The position numbers and the translations under genes are program-made. From an uncultured Bacilli bacterium (GTDB lineage: Bacteria > Bacillota_I > Bacilli_A > RF39 > UBA660), in assembly GCA_947632595.1 (NCBI GenBank), contig CANRPY010000005.1, forward strand, positions 1 to 64,000: DNA of 64,000 nucleotides, read 5' to 3'. Of the stretch, positions 31,396 to 40,902 are shown one piece after another; position 1 is the stretch's first letter; the number at the start of each line of letters is the position of its first letter. The notes under the pieces were generated by a model. It saw nothing but the letters and a program-made list of their open reading frames with translations, searched no databases and was not told the DNA's origin.

Positions 31396-32160
31396 TTATT
31401 TGCTATTTGTAAATCTCTTTTTAAGAGTATATCCAAGTCCTAACGTTGAGATTGCTATTAAACTAAGATATAGTGTTAAGTTAATATCTGCTGTTTCTGC
31501 ATTTGGTTCTTCTCTTCTTTCAATACTCTCTTCATAGACTTTTATGGCTGCTTCTCTATCTTCTTCTACAAATTTAGCAGATTCTTCTACTGCACCACTT
31601 GCATCTGGATCAATCGTTAATTCTACATTTTTAGCATGAAGATTTACATAAACCGTTTGAGCAGAATCCTCTTCTGTTTCACCATTCCAATAAATCTTAA
31701 TTTCTTTTGTAATCACAGCGTCTTCTCCCGTTGCAGCTACTGCTTCTTTCAATTCATCTGCTTTGAATGGAATCCATAATGTATAATCATCTTCTTGTCC
31801 ATCTTTTACTGCTGGTGTACATGCTGAGGTTCCAATCTTCCAACAAGCGTTGTCTGCAGAAGGTAATGCTGTAGGAGCTTTTACACCAATTCCAAACCAA
31901 GTTGCATCATCATAACCCTCTGGTCTACTTTCTCCACCTTTTTCTCTATCAATTACCATTAATTCATTTTCTTCTATTTCGAATGTCGTAGTAACGTTGT
32001 TATCTTTTGAATCTCCCGTTACTGTTTGATATCCAGCTACTGTGTACCCTGTTTCTGTAATATCTTTTACACTATTAAATTCTAGATCTAGTGCGTATAC
32101 ATTCGTTACTGTAAATATTCCTGTAAGGAATGCTGTTGCAAATAAAAATTTTTTCTTCAT
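31396..32160 (-). CDS. Secreted surface protein with C-terminal sorting-signal-like tail
   Basis: Signal peptide MKKKFLFATAFLTGIFTVTNVYA; C-terminus NAETADINLTLYLSLIAISTLGLGYTLKKRFTNSK. Confidence 0.7.
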   Translation of the reverse strand: MKKKFLFATAFLTGIFTVTNVYALDLEFNSVKDITETGYTVAGYQTVTGDSKDNNVTTTFEIEENELMVIDREKGGESRPEGYDDATWFGIGVKAPTALPSADNACWKIGTSACTPAVKDGQEDDYTLWIPFKADELKEAVAATGEDAVITKEIKIYWNGETEEDSAQTVYVNLHAKNVELTIDPDASGAVEESAKFVEEDREAAIKVYEESIERREEPNAETADINLTLYLSLIAISTLGLGYTLKKRFTNSK

Positions 32161-32297
32161 AATTCTTCTATCTGACTTATCAGATATCCTCCTCTATTAT
32201 CATTCTATCTAACTTTTCTGAAAAGGTCAATTCTTTTTGTTCTTCCTCTTTCTCTTTTCGCAAGTATGTTATAATAAATCTAGATAGGAGGGATTTC

Positions 32298-33128
32298 ATG
32301 GCAATCAAAAAAAGAATTCGATTGAAGAAGAGCATTCAAAAAAATATGGTCTTTCTTTTTTGGACTACTCTCTTTACCTCTTGTCTTATTTTTTCTTGTT
32401 TTCAAATCTCTTCCTGGATGCGCGATAATCATGAAATTAAAAAAATCAATGAAGATCTTCATGATGAAATTGAAGTTGTACAAAATGTGGAAGAAGGAGA
32501 TTTGGTTGATGAGAATATAGAACCAAGTGACTACTGGTATTATATTGGGATTCCTTTTTATGAAGTTTCTTTTCAAGAATTATCTCAAAAGAATTCAGAT
32601 ACCGTTGCTTTTATTCATATGGAAAATACTAATATTAATTATCCTGTTGTTCAATCAAAGGATAATGATTATTATTTGCATCATGCTTTTGATCATAGTA
32701 AAAATGAAGCTGGTTGGGTTTTTTTAGATTATCGAAATTCTCTTACGGAATTGGATGATAATACAATTATTTATGGACATGGTAGACTTGATCAAACTGT
32801 TTTTGGTTCGTTAAAGAATGTTCTTACTGAGAGATGGCAACAAAATAGAGATAATTATTTTATTTGGATATCGACTCCTACTGAAAATATGGTATTTCAA
32901 ATTTTTTCTATTTATACCATTTCAAAGGAAAGTTATTATATTTCTACTCATTTTTCTTCCAATCAAGAAAAGCAGTCCTGGTTAGATACTATGAAGGGGA
33001 GAAATATTTCCCCTATTGATGTTCCTGTTTCTTTAGAAAATCATATTCTAACGCTATCTACCTGTCAAAATAACAATGGCGGAAGAATTGTGGTACAGGC
33101 AAAACTGATTAAAAAACAAGCAAGATAA
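32298..33128 (+). CDS. Class B-like sortase
   Basis: N-terminal TM, YPVVQSKDNDYYLHHAFD, GWVFLDYRN, NTIIYGHGR, LTLSTCQNNNGGRIVVQAKL (TLSTC + Arg). Confidence 0.9.
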   Translation: MAIKKRIRLKKSIQKNMVFLFWTTLFTSCLIFSCFQISSWMRDNHEIKKINEDLHDEIEVVQNVEEGDLVDENIEPSDYWYYIGIPFYEVSFQELSQKNSDTVAFIHMENTNINYPVVQSKDNDYYLHHAFDHSKNEAGWVFLDYRNSLTELDDNTIIYGHGRLDQTVFGSLKNVLTERWQQNRDNYFIWISTPTENMVFQIFSIYTISKESYYISTHFSSNQEKQSWLDTMKGRNISPIDVPVSLENHILTLSTCQNNNGGRIVVQAKLIKKQAR

Positions 33129-33139
33129 AAAGACATTTT

Positions 33140-33712
33140 TTAAATGCCTTTTTTTATTCTTTTTTCTATGTATGAGATTGGGATACAAATTAAACATTCG
33201 ATTCCTATTGTGATAAAGTATTTTGTCCAGTATCCATCTTGAATGACTAAATTTAAATACATTAATGTATAAATCATATAGTAAATTAAAATGGAAAAAA
33301 TATAATTTAATAAGATTAAGATATAGGGACTTTTGGTATTGTTTAGTAAAAATTCAAATATCATTAAGTTTACAAATTGACTTACTACATAGGCACAAAA
33401 TTCTCCCGTTAGACTCGATAAGATTAATCCTTTTCCTAGGGCAAAAGCCATCGTTACCATAAAACTTATGGAAATTACTGCAGAAATACAAATTCCTGCA
33501 ATTGCTTTTTTATAATCATATTTTTTACAGATATAGTTTGATAAAAAATAGATACCTGGGATTAAGAATACATTATAACCAATGTAACTTCCCATTAGGA
33601 CAAATTTATAACTTTTTACAGATTGAATTAAAATAGCAAGGGTTGTTAATAATAGGATATATATCCAGCAATCATCATAACTTTCTTTTAATTGTTTCTT
33701 CACAGGAAACAC
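33140..33712 (-). CDS. Multi-TM membrane protein, possibly VUT/YhhQ-type queuosine-precursor transporter
   Basis: Six or more TMs; SLTGEFCAYVVSQFVNLMIFEFLL resembles the VUT core motif. Confidence 0.45.
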   Translation of the reverse strand: MFPVKKQLKESYDDCWIYILLLTTLAILIQSVKSYKFVLMGSYIGYNVFLIPGIYFLSNYICKKYDYKKAIAGICISAVISISFMVTMAFALGKGLILSSLTGEFCAYVVSQFVNLMIFEFLLNNTKSPYILILLNYIFSILIYYMIYTLMYLNLVIQDGYWTKYFITIGIECLICIPISYIEKRIKKGI

Positions 33713-33724
33713 CTCTTCTACTTT

Positions 33725-34069
33725 TTATTCTTTTGCGTTTATTTCTTTTATCATCTGATCGATATGTTCTCCGTAATCGATAGATGTATCATATATAAAT
33801 CTTAATTCTGGGGTGTGTCTTACTTCTACTTTTTCTGCTAATTTCATACGGATAAAAGGAGATGCCTTTTCTAAGGCTTTTTTTGTGGAATCTTTTTTTG
33901 TTGCATCTAAGACTGTGTAATATACTTTGGCAAAGCTTAAATCATTCGTTACTTCTACGCCTGTAATCGTTACAAATTTAATTTCTTCATCTTTTACTTC
34001 TCTCATTAAAATTGTACTAATGGCTTCCTGGTAGTTATGATTTAATCTTTGTATTTTTAAACTTGCCAT
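33725..34069 (-). CDS. rbfA: Ribosome-binding factor A
   Basis: TGVEVTNDLSFAKVYYTV, RMKLAEKVEVRHTPELRFIYDTSIDYGEHID; follows infB. Confidence 0.95.
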   Translation of the reverse strand: MASLKIQRLNHNYQEAISTILMREVKDEEIKFVTITGVEVTNDLSFAKVYYTVLDATKKDSTKKALEKASPFIRMKLAEKVEVRHTPELRFIYDTSIDYGEHIDQMIKEINAKE

Positions 34070-34085
34070 AGAGATTTCTCCTTCT

Positions 34086-36218
34086 TTATTTTTTTCTTTC
34101 TACTAGTTCGTATCCTTCGATGATGTCTCCTTCTTTATAATCTTGACAATTTTCTAGAGTCATACCACAATCCATATCTTTCTTTACTTCTTTTACTTGG
34201 TCTTTCTCATGTTGTAGAGTATTGATTGCTCCATTATAGACTACTATATCATCACGAATAATACGAGCTTTTAAATTGCTTCTTATGGTTCCACTTGTAA
34301 CATGGCATCCTGCGATTAAGCCAATCTTTGAATATTTAAAGATTTGTCTTATCTCTGCTGTTCCTACTACTTTTTCATCATATTCTGGTTCTAACATACC
34401 TTTCATGGCTTTTTCTACATCTTCTACTACTTTGTAGATAATATCGTAGGTTTTGATTTCTATTCCATATTGTTTTGCAGTATCCATCGTAGAAGTGTTT
34501 CCTCTTACATTAAATCCTATAATAATGGCATGAGAGGCAGATGCTAAAACGACATCACTTTCGGTAATGGCTCCTACTCCTCCACGGATTACAGATACTT
34601 TTACGCCTTCCACATCAATTTTTTCTAAGGCATTCTTTACGGCTTCTAGAGAACCATTTACATCTGCTTTTAGAATAATATTGATTTCTTTTGCTCCACT
34701 TTGAATTCTTCCAAATAAATCTTCTAGTGTCATTCCACTTAAATTTTTATCTTCTTTTTTATTTCTCATTTGTCTTTCGTGGGCAATTTCTTTGGCTTGT
34801 TTTTCGGATTCAAATGCCATGAATTTGTCTCCAGCACTTGGTACTTCTGAGATTCCTGTTACTTCTACTGGAGTAGATGGTTTTGCTTCTACTACGTTGT
34901 TTCCTTTATCATCTTTTAGGGTTCTAACTTTTCCATAGTAGTTTCCAATTACAATTGGGTCTCCTAAACGTAGGGTTCCATTTTGAATTAGTAAGGTTAC
35001 TACAGAACCTACTTTACTATCTTTTCTAGATTCTACTACGGTTCCTGTTGCGTAACGATTTGGATTTGCTTTAAATTCTTGCATTTCTGCCACTAATAAA
35101 ATATTTTCTAATAATTCATCGATTCCTTGTCCTGTTTTAGCAGAGATTTTATTGACAATGGTATTTCCTCCCCATTCTTCTGGAGTTAATCCATTTTCTA
35201 CTAAGGCAGACATAATACGATCGATGTTTGCTTCTGGTTTATCAATTTTATTAATTGCAACAATGATAGGTACTCCTGCAGCTTTTGCATGATCAATGGC
35301 TTCTACTGTTTGTGGCATGATTCCATCATCTGCTGCCACAATAATGATAACAATATCTGTAATACTTGCTCCACGAGCTCTCATTTCCGTGAATGCTTCG
35401 TGTCCTGGGGTATCAATAAAGGTGATCGTTTTGCCATTGCATTTTACGGAATATGCACCAATTGCTTGGGTAATTCCTCCTGCTTCGCTTCCTACAACAT
35501 CGGTATTTCGAATGGCATCTAGAAGTGTTGTCTTTCCATGATCAACATGTCCCATAATCGTTACGACTGGTGGACGCTCTTCTAAGTCTTCTGCACGATC
35601 TTCTATTTGATAATTTTCAAAATTCGAAATATCTCTCGTTTCTTCTTTCTTTAATGTCTTATTATATTCGGATGCGACAATTTCTGCAGAATCATAGTCT
35701 ACTGTTTGGTTTACGCTTGCCATTACTCCAAGTCCCATTAGTTTTTTTACCAATTCGATAGGAGCTACTCCTAGTTCTTCTGCAAGAGTCGTTACTGTCA
35801 TATCATTTTTATATAAAATAACATTTTCATCTTTTGGTGATTCGTTACTTTGTAGTTTTTCTCTATGTTTATAGATTTTCTTTCTTTCTTTTAAGAATTC
35901 TTTTTTGTTATTTTCTTGTTTTTGAGAATTCTTTGATTTTACTTTGGTGAAGGAAGTTGTTTCTAAATCAATTCTTGTAGAGATTGCTAGTTCTTCTGCT
36001 TTATCTTCTACTTCTTCTTCTAATCTTTTTTCTTCTAAATCATCTGAACCGCCTGTTCCACTTACTTCCTCTTCTTGTAATTCATTATCTAATAATGTAA
36101 TACTTACATCATCTAATAATGAGTTTTCATCTTGATAAACAATACCTACTTTATCACATAATGCTTCAATTTCTTCTACTGATTTTCCGACATCTAATGC
36201 ATAATCTTCTAAAGTCAT
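34086..36218 (-). CDS. infB: Translation initiation factor IF-2
   Basis: [43 protein letters not shown]. Confidence 0.98.
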   Translation of the reverse strand: MTLEDYALDVGKSVEEIEALCDKVGIVYQDENSLLDDVSITLLDNELQEEEVSGTGGSDDLEEKRLEEEVEDKAEELAISTRIDLETTSFTKVKSKNSQKQENNKKEFLKERKKIYKHREKLQSNESPKDENVILYKNDMTVTTLAEELGVAPIELVKKLMGLGVMASVNQTVDYDSAEIVASEYNKTLKKEETRDISNFENYQIEDRAEDLEERPPVVTIMGHVDHGKTTLLDAIRNTDVVGSEAGGITQAIGAYSVKCNGKTITFIDTPGHEAFTEMRARGASITDIVIIIVAADDGIMPQTVEAIDHAKAAGVPIIVAINKIDKPEANIDRIMSALVENGLTPEEWGGNTIVNKISAKTGQGIDELLENILLVAEMQEFKANPNRYATGTVVESRKDSKVGSVVTLLIQNGTLRLGDPIVIGNYYGKVRTLKDDKGNNVVEAKPSTPVEVTGISEVPSAGDKFMAFESEKQAKEIAHERQMRNKKEDKNLSGMTLEDLFGRIQSGAKEINIILKADVNGSLEAVKNALEKIDVEGVKVSVIRGGVGAITESDVVLASASHAIIIGFNVRGNTSTMDTAKQYGIEIKTYDIIYKVVEDVEKAMKGMLEPEYDEKVVGTAEIRQIFKYSKIGLIAGCHVTSGTIRSNLKARIIRDDIVVYNGAINTLQHEKDQVKEVKKDMDCGMTLENCQDYKEGDIIEGYELVERKK

Positions 36219-36232
36219 CATGATGACTCACC

Positions 36233-36496
36233 TCACTTTTCTATTATATTTTTTATTTCTTCATAGACTCTATCCTCTATCTTGCACTCCAATTTTTTTT
36301 CTAAGATTTGGGTTTTCTTTGCTTGTTCTAAAACCGCTAAATCTTTTTTAATATATGCACCTCTACCATTTAACTTTCCTGTTTCATCTACAAATACTTC
36401 GCCCTCTTTATTTCTTACGATACGAAGTAGTTCTTTTTTTGGAAGAGATTCTTTGGTAACGACACATGTTCTTAAAGGGATCTTTTTTTGTTTCAT
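36233..36496 (-). CDS. ylxR: YlxR family RNA-binding protein
   Basis: PLRTCVVTKES, LLRIVRNKEGEVFVDETGKLNGRGAYI; between nusA and infB. Confidence 0.93.
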   Translation of the reverse strand: MKQKKIPLRTCVVTKESLPKKELLRIVRNKEGEVFVDETGKLNGRGAYIKKDLAVLEQAKKTQILEKKLECKIEDRVYEEIKNIIEK

Positions 36497-36505
36497 AGAT
36501 TTCCT

Positions 36506-37723
36506 CTAACGAAAGTTAATTCCTGCTTCTCTTGCTTGTTCTGTTGTTTTAATATCAATCTTTTTAAACTTTGTTAAACGAGTTGCAAGACGAGCATTTT
36601 GTCCTTTCTTACCGATTGCTAAAGAGAAGTTATCTCCATCGGCAATTACCATTGCTTCTAATTTCTTAGGATCGGTAATGGCTACTGTTAAGTCTTTTGC
36701 TGGACTTAAGGCATTTTCTATAAAGACAGCAGGGTCTGAGTCATATTTTACAACGTCTAATTTTTCTCCATGTAATTCATTAATGATTCTTGCGATACGA
36801 GAACCTTTTTCTCCAATACAAGCTCCAATTGGATCTACACTTGGATTTTCTGAATAAACTGCTACTTTACTTCTGTTTCCAGGATCTCTTGCTACACTAT
36901 AAATCATTACGGTACCATCATTAATTTCTGGTATTTCTAATTCAAATAATCTTTTTACAAAGCCATAATGGGTACGACTTAAAAGGATTAACATGTTTTT
37001 TCCATTGTTATCTACTTTAGATACATAAACTTTGATTTGAGAACCCATTTCGATTTTTTCTCCAGGAATACAATCTTTTTTTGGTAAGATTCCATTGGTT
37101 CTACCTAAGTCAATGAAATAGTTATCGGTATCTTCTAGAGCAACAGTTCCTACTAGTAATTCATCTTGTTTATCTCCATATTCTGCCATAATACTATTTC
37201 TTTCAGCTTCTCTTATTTTTTGCATAACAACTTGTTTTGCAGTAGAAGTTGCTACTCTACCAAAGTCTTTTGGAGTTACTTCTGTATCAATTGTGTCTCC
37301 AATTTCTAATGTTTTATCTATCTTCTTGGCATCTGATAATTTGATTTCTGTTTCTGGATTGAAGAAAGAAATTTCTTTTTCTGGTTCTTTTTCTTCTTCC
37401 TCTTCTGTCTCTACCCCTTCTTCTGGTTCTTCTTGTTCTTCTTGTTTGGTGTCTAAGTCTTCATCTTCTGCATATCTTTCGAAGATGGCATCTTCATATT
37501 CTTCTTTTGTCATCTTGTCATCTTCTACTACTGTTAAGAATGAATATACTTTGATTTCTCCTGTTTCTCGATCAAAAAGAACTCTTACATTTGTTTTGGA
37601 ATTAAAATTCTTTTTGTAGGCAGAAGTTAATGCTAATTCCATTGCACTATATACGACTTCTGGATCGATGTCTTTTTCTTTGACAATATTGTCTAAGGCT
37701 GCTTTAAATTCTTTTCCGTTCAT
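36506..37723 (-). CDS. nusA: Transcription termination/antitermination protein NusA
   Basis: S1-KH1-KH2 layout; GACIGEKGSRIARIINELHGEKLDVV, IGKKGQNARLATRLT. Confidence 0.97.
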   Translation of the reverse strand: MNGKEFKAALDNIVKEKDIDPEVVYSAMELALTSAYKKNFNSKTNVRVLFDRETGEIKVYSFLTVVEDDKMTKEEYEDAIFERYAEDEDLDTKQEEQEEPEEGVETEEEEEKEPEKEISFFNPETEIKLSDAKKIDKTLEIGDTIDTEVTPKDFGRVATSTAKQVVMQKIREAERNSIMAEYGDKQDELLVGTVALEDTDNYFIDLGRTNGILPKKDCIPGEKIEMGSQIKVYVSKVDNNGKNMLILLSRTHYGFVKRLFELEIPEINDGTVMIYSVARDPGNRSKVAVYSENPSVDPIGACIGEKGSRIARIINELHGEKLDVVKYDSDPAVFIENALSPAKDLTVAITDPKKLEAMVIADGDNFSLAIGKKGQNARLATRLTKFKKIDIKTTEQAREAGINFR

Positions 37724-37727
37724 TTTC

Positions 37728-37976
37728 CTATTCTCCCTTCTCTTTTGAATAAATGTCTAGTTCATCGGCATCTTGCAATAAACTTTCATTGGCATCCATC
37801 TTTTTATTGATTATTCTTGAGGCTTCTGTAATTTTGTTTAAATCAATTACTTCTTCACTGTCTAATACAATATTCATGATTTTTTTGCCTTCTTCTGTAC
37901 TTAAAAAGGCATCATCTACATAAACATTTAAGTCCTTGATGTCATCATTTACTAAGCTTGCTACTGCATCTTTCAT
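37728..37976 (-). CDS. rimP: RimP-like protein restricted to the N-terminal domain (82 aa)
   Basis: Position before nusA; LNVYVDDAF...VIDLNKITEASRIINKKMD...ADELDIYS matches RimP N-domain; no C-terminal domain. Confidence 0.7.
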   Translation of the reverse strand: MKDAVASLVNDDIKDLNVYVDDAFLSTEEGKKIMNIVLDSEEVIDLNKITEASRIINKKMDANESLLQDADELDIYSKEKGE

Positions 37977-37999
37977 AGTTCACCTCCAATAAACAATAA

Positions 38000-38063
38000 G
38001 AGTGGGATCTTTCTTTCCCACTCCTTTCTGTTTGTATTATAACACATATTTTTGTTTTTACAA
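38000..38063 (-). promoter_or_regulatory. Promoter plus leader stem-loop of the rimP-nusA-infB operon
   Basis: Minus strand TTGTAA - 16 nt - TATAAT (38036-38063), then GAGTGGGA-loop-TCCCACTC (38000-38023) before the rimP RBS. Confidence 0.65.
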
Positions 38064-38071
38064 AGATTTTT

Positions 38072-39412
38072 TTAATATGTTTTATCTTGTTGTGCTTTTA
38101 AATCTTTTAATTCGGCTTTTGTGATGAATTTTGGTACAACCAATTCATCGGTTAGGGCATAAAGTCCATCCTCTAGTCGAACAATTGCTTCTTCATTTAA
38201 ACGGAATAATGTATCTACATCTGTTTCATACATTTTGGCAAGAGACTCTAATGAAATTCCTTCCGCTTGTATTTTTTGCGTGTAGTATTTTAATTCTTCA
38301 CTCTTGATATGATATGGAATCTTGATTGTATCATCTTGATATATTGTACTAGAGGATAATCCGTTTGCAATTCGTAAGTCTTCAGCACTAATATTTGCTT
38401 CTTCTGCAAGTTCTGATAATGTGTCTCCACTCTCTATTTTGTAATAACGATTTAGAGTTAATTCTTCTTCATTTGGAATAGTTGTTGTAGTCGTTGCTGC
38501 TAAGTCTTCTCCTTCTCTTATAGCTCCTGTTGGTGTTTTATCTGCTTGGAATACTCCAGTGGATACCATAACTCCTACGAGAATTGCTGCCGTTACTAAT
38601 TTACGGTTACGGATTACAAATTTGGTAAAAGCATCTTTATTTAAATATCTTAACTTTGCTAATTGATAAAACAATTCTAGTAAGACATGAGTTGCTCCGC
38701 TTCCTGCATAATATAGCACTTCTTTTGGAATGGATGTTACTTTATCGGCAAAGGCATCATAATAGTCTGCTGATATATCTTGATGACGATTTTTAAAATT
38801 ATATTTTTTCTCATCACGACGTACTTCTTGGTATTGTCTTTTAAGGCTTTGAAAAAAGTTTTCTTTTTTGTGAGAGGCTCTTTTTTGTGTTTGTGATCTC
38901 ATTGTGCTTTCTTGTCTTCTGGTATTTTGTGTATGGTAGGTACTACTTGTTCTACTTCTATTTTGCGTATTGCTTCTTGTTTCGTCTGCTCTATTTTGTC
39001 TTTCGTAAGTTCCTCTATCAAAACCTGTTGCATGATATGCATAATCCCAAGAATAACTTGCTCTTTGTTGTGCTCTTCTAAAAGCTTCTTCTTGTCTTCT
39101 TCTTTCAGCCTCTTGTTGTTTTGCTTCTTGTTGTCGTCTTATTTTTTCATAATGCTCTTTTCTTTTTTGATCATATTTTGCTTTTTCTTCTTCCTCTGTT
39201 AATGTTTTATAGGCTACGTTTGCTCTTGTAAATTCTTCTCTCATTTTTGTTAATTGTTCTTCTGTTAAGTTTTTATTTACATTTGCATCTGGATGTAGTT
39301 CTAGTGCCTTTTTACGATAGGCTTTTTTGATTTCTTCGATAGTTGCTGTATCTTCTACGCCTAAAATCTCATAGAAATCAAAAAATTCTTCACTATTCAT
39401 AATCATATTCAT
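38072..39412 (-). CDS. J-domain protein with internal TM and C-terminal LysM repeats
   Basis: N-terminal DFYEILGVEDTATIEEIKKAYRKKALELHPDAN; TM LVTAAILVGVMVSTGVF; LysM YYKIESGDTLSELAEEANISAEDLRIANGLSSSTIYQDDTIKIP plus a second LysM-like copy. Confidence 0.85.
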   Translation of the reverse strand: MNMIMNSEEFFDFYEILGVEDTATIEEIKKAYRKKALELHPDANVNKNLTEEQLTKMREEFTRANVAYKTLTEEEEKAKYDQKRKEHYEKIRRQQEAKQQEAERRRQEEAFRRAQQRASYSWDYAYHATGFDRGTYERQNRADETRSNTQNRSRTSSTYHTQNTRRQESTMRSQTQKRASHKKENFFQSLKRQYQEVRRDEKKYNFKNRHQDISADYYDAFADKVTSIPKEVLYYAGSGATHVLLELFYQLAKLRYLNKDAFTKFVIRNRKLVTAAILVGVMVSTGVFQADKTPTGAIREGEDLAATTTTTIPNEEELTLNRYYKIESGDTLSELAEEANISAEDLRIANGLSSSTIYQDDTIKIPYHIKSEELKYYTQKIQAEGISLESLAKMYETDVDTLFRLNEEAIVRLEDGLYALTDELVVPKFITKAELKDLKAQQDKTY

Positions 39413-39490
39413 TCCCCCTGAATTCTTTTTGACTACCTCTCAATTGGCTTATAAATTATAACATATCTTTTATAAAAAGTCAATTTTGAG

Positions 39491-40885
39491 CTATCTAAAA
39501 TTTTTCCATACTCTTAAATGATCTTCTTCTACTTCATAAATCCCTAGTAGTTTTTTTGAGGAATCTCTTATCATTACTTTTTCGGGTATGTTCCAATTAT
39601 TTGGAATTTTCTTGCCATTTTTGATGTCTTTTGCAAGACTTTCTTCTACTTCTACTACTGGGTATGGTAGAGTCTCTTCTATCTTCTTTATCTTAAAATT
39701 TCCTTCTTGTACTTCTTTTATTGTTTTTGCTTCTTCTAGAGAAATTTTTCCTTGTCTTGTTCTTATAAGAGAAGTCATTGTTGCATAGGTTCCAAGGGAG
39801 ATGCCTATTTCATGAATGAGACTTCTTATATAGCAACCTTTTGATACGACTGCTCGAAATTGAAACGTATCTTTGGTTTTTTCTAATAATTCGATTTCTT
39901 TTATGGTGACTTCTTTTTTTGGAAGTTCTACTTTTTCTTCTTTTCTTGCATATTCATATAATTTTTTTCCATCTACTTTTACGGCAGAATAGATGGGTAC
40001 TTCTTGAAGATATGTCTTTTGAAAAGAAGGAAGAATCTTTTCTAAAGCGATTTCTCCTACTTCTTTTCTTTTTAAGATTTTTCCTTCGATATCATACGTA
40101 TCTGTTTCTATTCCTAGTTTTGCGGTTGCGATATATTCTTTTTCACTGGCGGTTAAGAGTTCTACAATTTTGGTTGCGGTACCTATACAGACTACTAAGA
40201 CTCCTTCCGCTAAAGGGTCTAGGGTTCCTGTATGCCCTACTCTTTGGATGCCAAATGTTTTTTTAATTTGGTCTACTACATCGTAAGAAGTGCATCCTTT
40301 TTCTTTCTTTATGACCAGGACTCCACCATATGTTGTTAGATATTCTTCTAAGGTTAAATTATTTTCATCAATAAGTGTTGCGACAGGATTTCCTACATAA
40401 CGAATATGCCATGGTTCATAAGAATACCCTGTTATCTTTTCTTTTCCTTTTGGAAATCTTAGAATGAATCCATAATCTTTTAAATATTTATGTAAGTCTT
40501 CATAATCGGATGGGTTTTCTAAGACTTCTTTGTCATCTAATGGATATTTTCCATCTTTTTTGATATAGAAATCTATCGCTAGTCCTGTATGGTGTTCAGA
40601 ACAGCCTGGAGGAGCAACAAACTGATTACAGTAGTCTCTCCCATACTTGTCAAAATATTCTTTTTCAATTTTCTTTTGCTCTTCTATTCCACGATAAGCA
40701 GAATCGATTTCTATTTCGATTCCTTGTTTTTTTAAGAACTTTTGAAATTCTTTAAAATGTTCATACGCTTCTTTTTCTACTTGAATTTCTTCTTGATCTT
40801 TATTTTTTATTTTTACCAATTCTAATTTATTTTGATCTTTTTCTTTGATAGGATGATCTCTATTTACTAATCGTGTTTGTGTCAT
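39491..40885 (-). CDS. truB: Fusion of VanY-type M15 D,D-carboxypeptidase (N-terminal) and TruB tRNA pseudouridine-55 synthase (C-terminal)
   Basis: SAYRGIEEQ, GCSEHHTGLAIDF, EPWHIRYVG (M15), followed in frame by GGVLVIKKEKGCTSYDVVDQIKKTFGIQRVGHTGTLDPLAEGVL (TruB). Confidence 0.9.
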   Translation of the reverse strand: MTQTRLVNRDHPIKEKDQNKLELVKIKNKDQEEIQVEKEAYEHFKEFQKFLKKQGIEIEIDSAYRGIEEQKKIEKEYFDKYGRDYCNQFVAPPGCSEHHTGLAIDFYIKKDGKYPLDDKEVLENPSDYEDLHKYLKDYGFILRFPKGKEKITGYSYEPWHIRYVGNPVATLIDENNLTLEEYLTTYGGVLVIKKEKGCTSYDVVDQIKKTFGIQRVGHTGTLDPLAEGVLVVCIGTATKIVELLTASEKEYIATAKLGIETDTYDIEGKILKRKEVGEIALEKILPSFQKTYLQEVPIYSAVKVDGKKLYEYARKEEKVELPKKEVTIKEIELLEKTKDTFQFRAVVSKGCYIRSLIHEIGISLGTYATMTSLIRTRQGKISLEEAKTIKEVQEGNFKIKKIEETLPYPVVEVEESLAKDIKNGKKIPNNWNIPEKVMIRDSSKKLLGIYEVEEDHLRVWKNFR

Positions 40886-40902
40886 ACATTTCCCTCCTAT
40901 TT

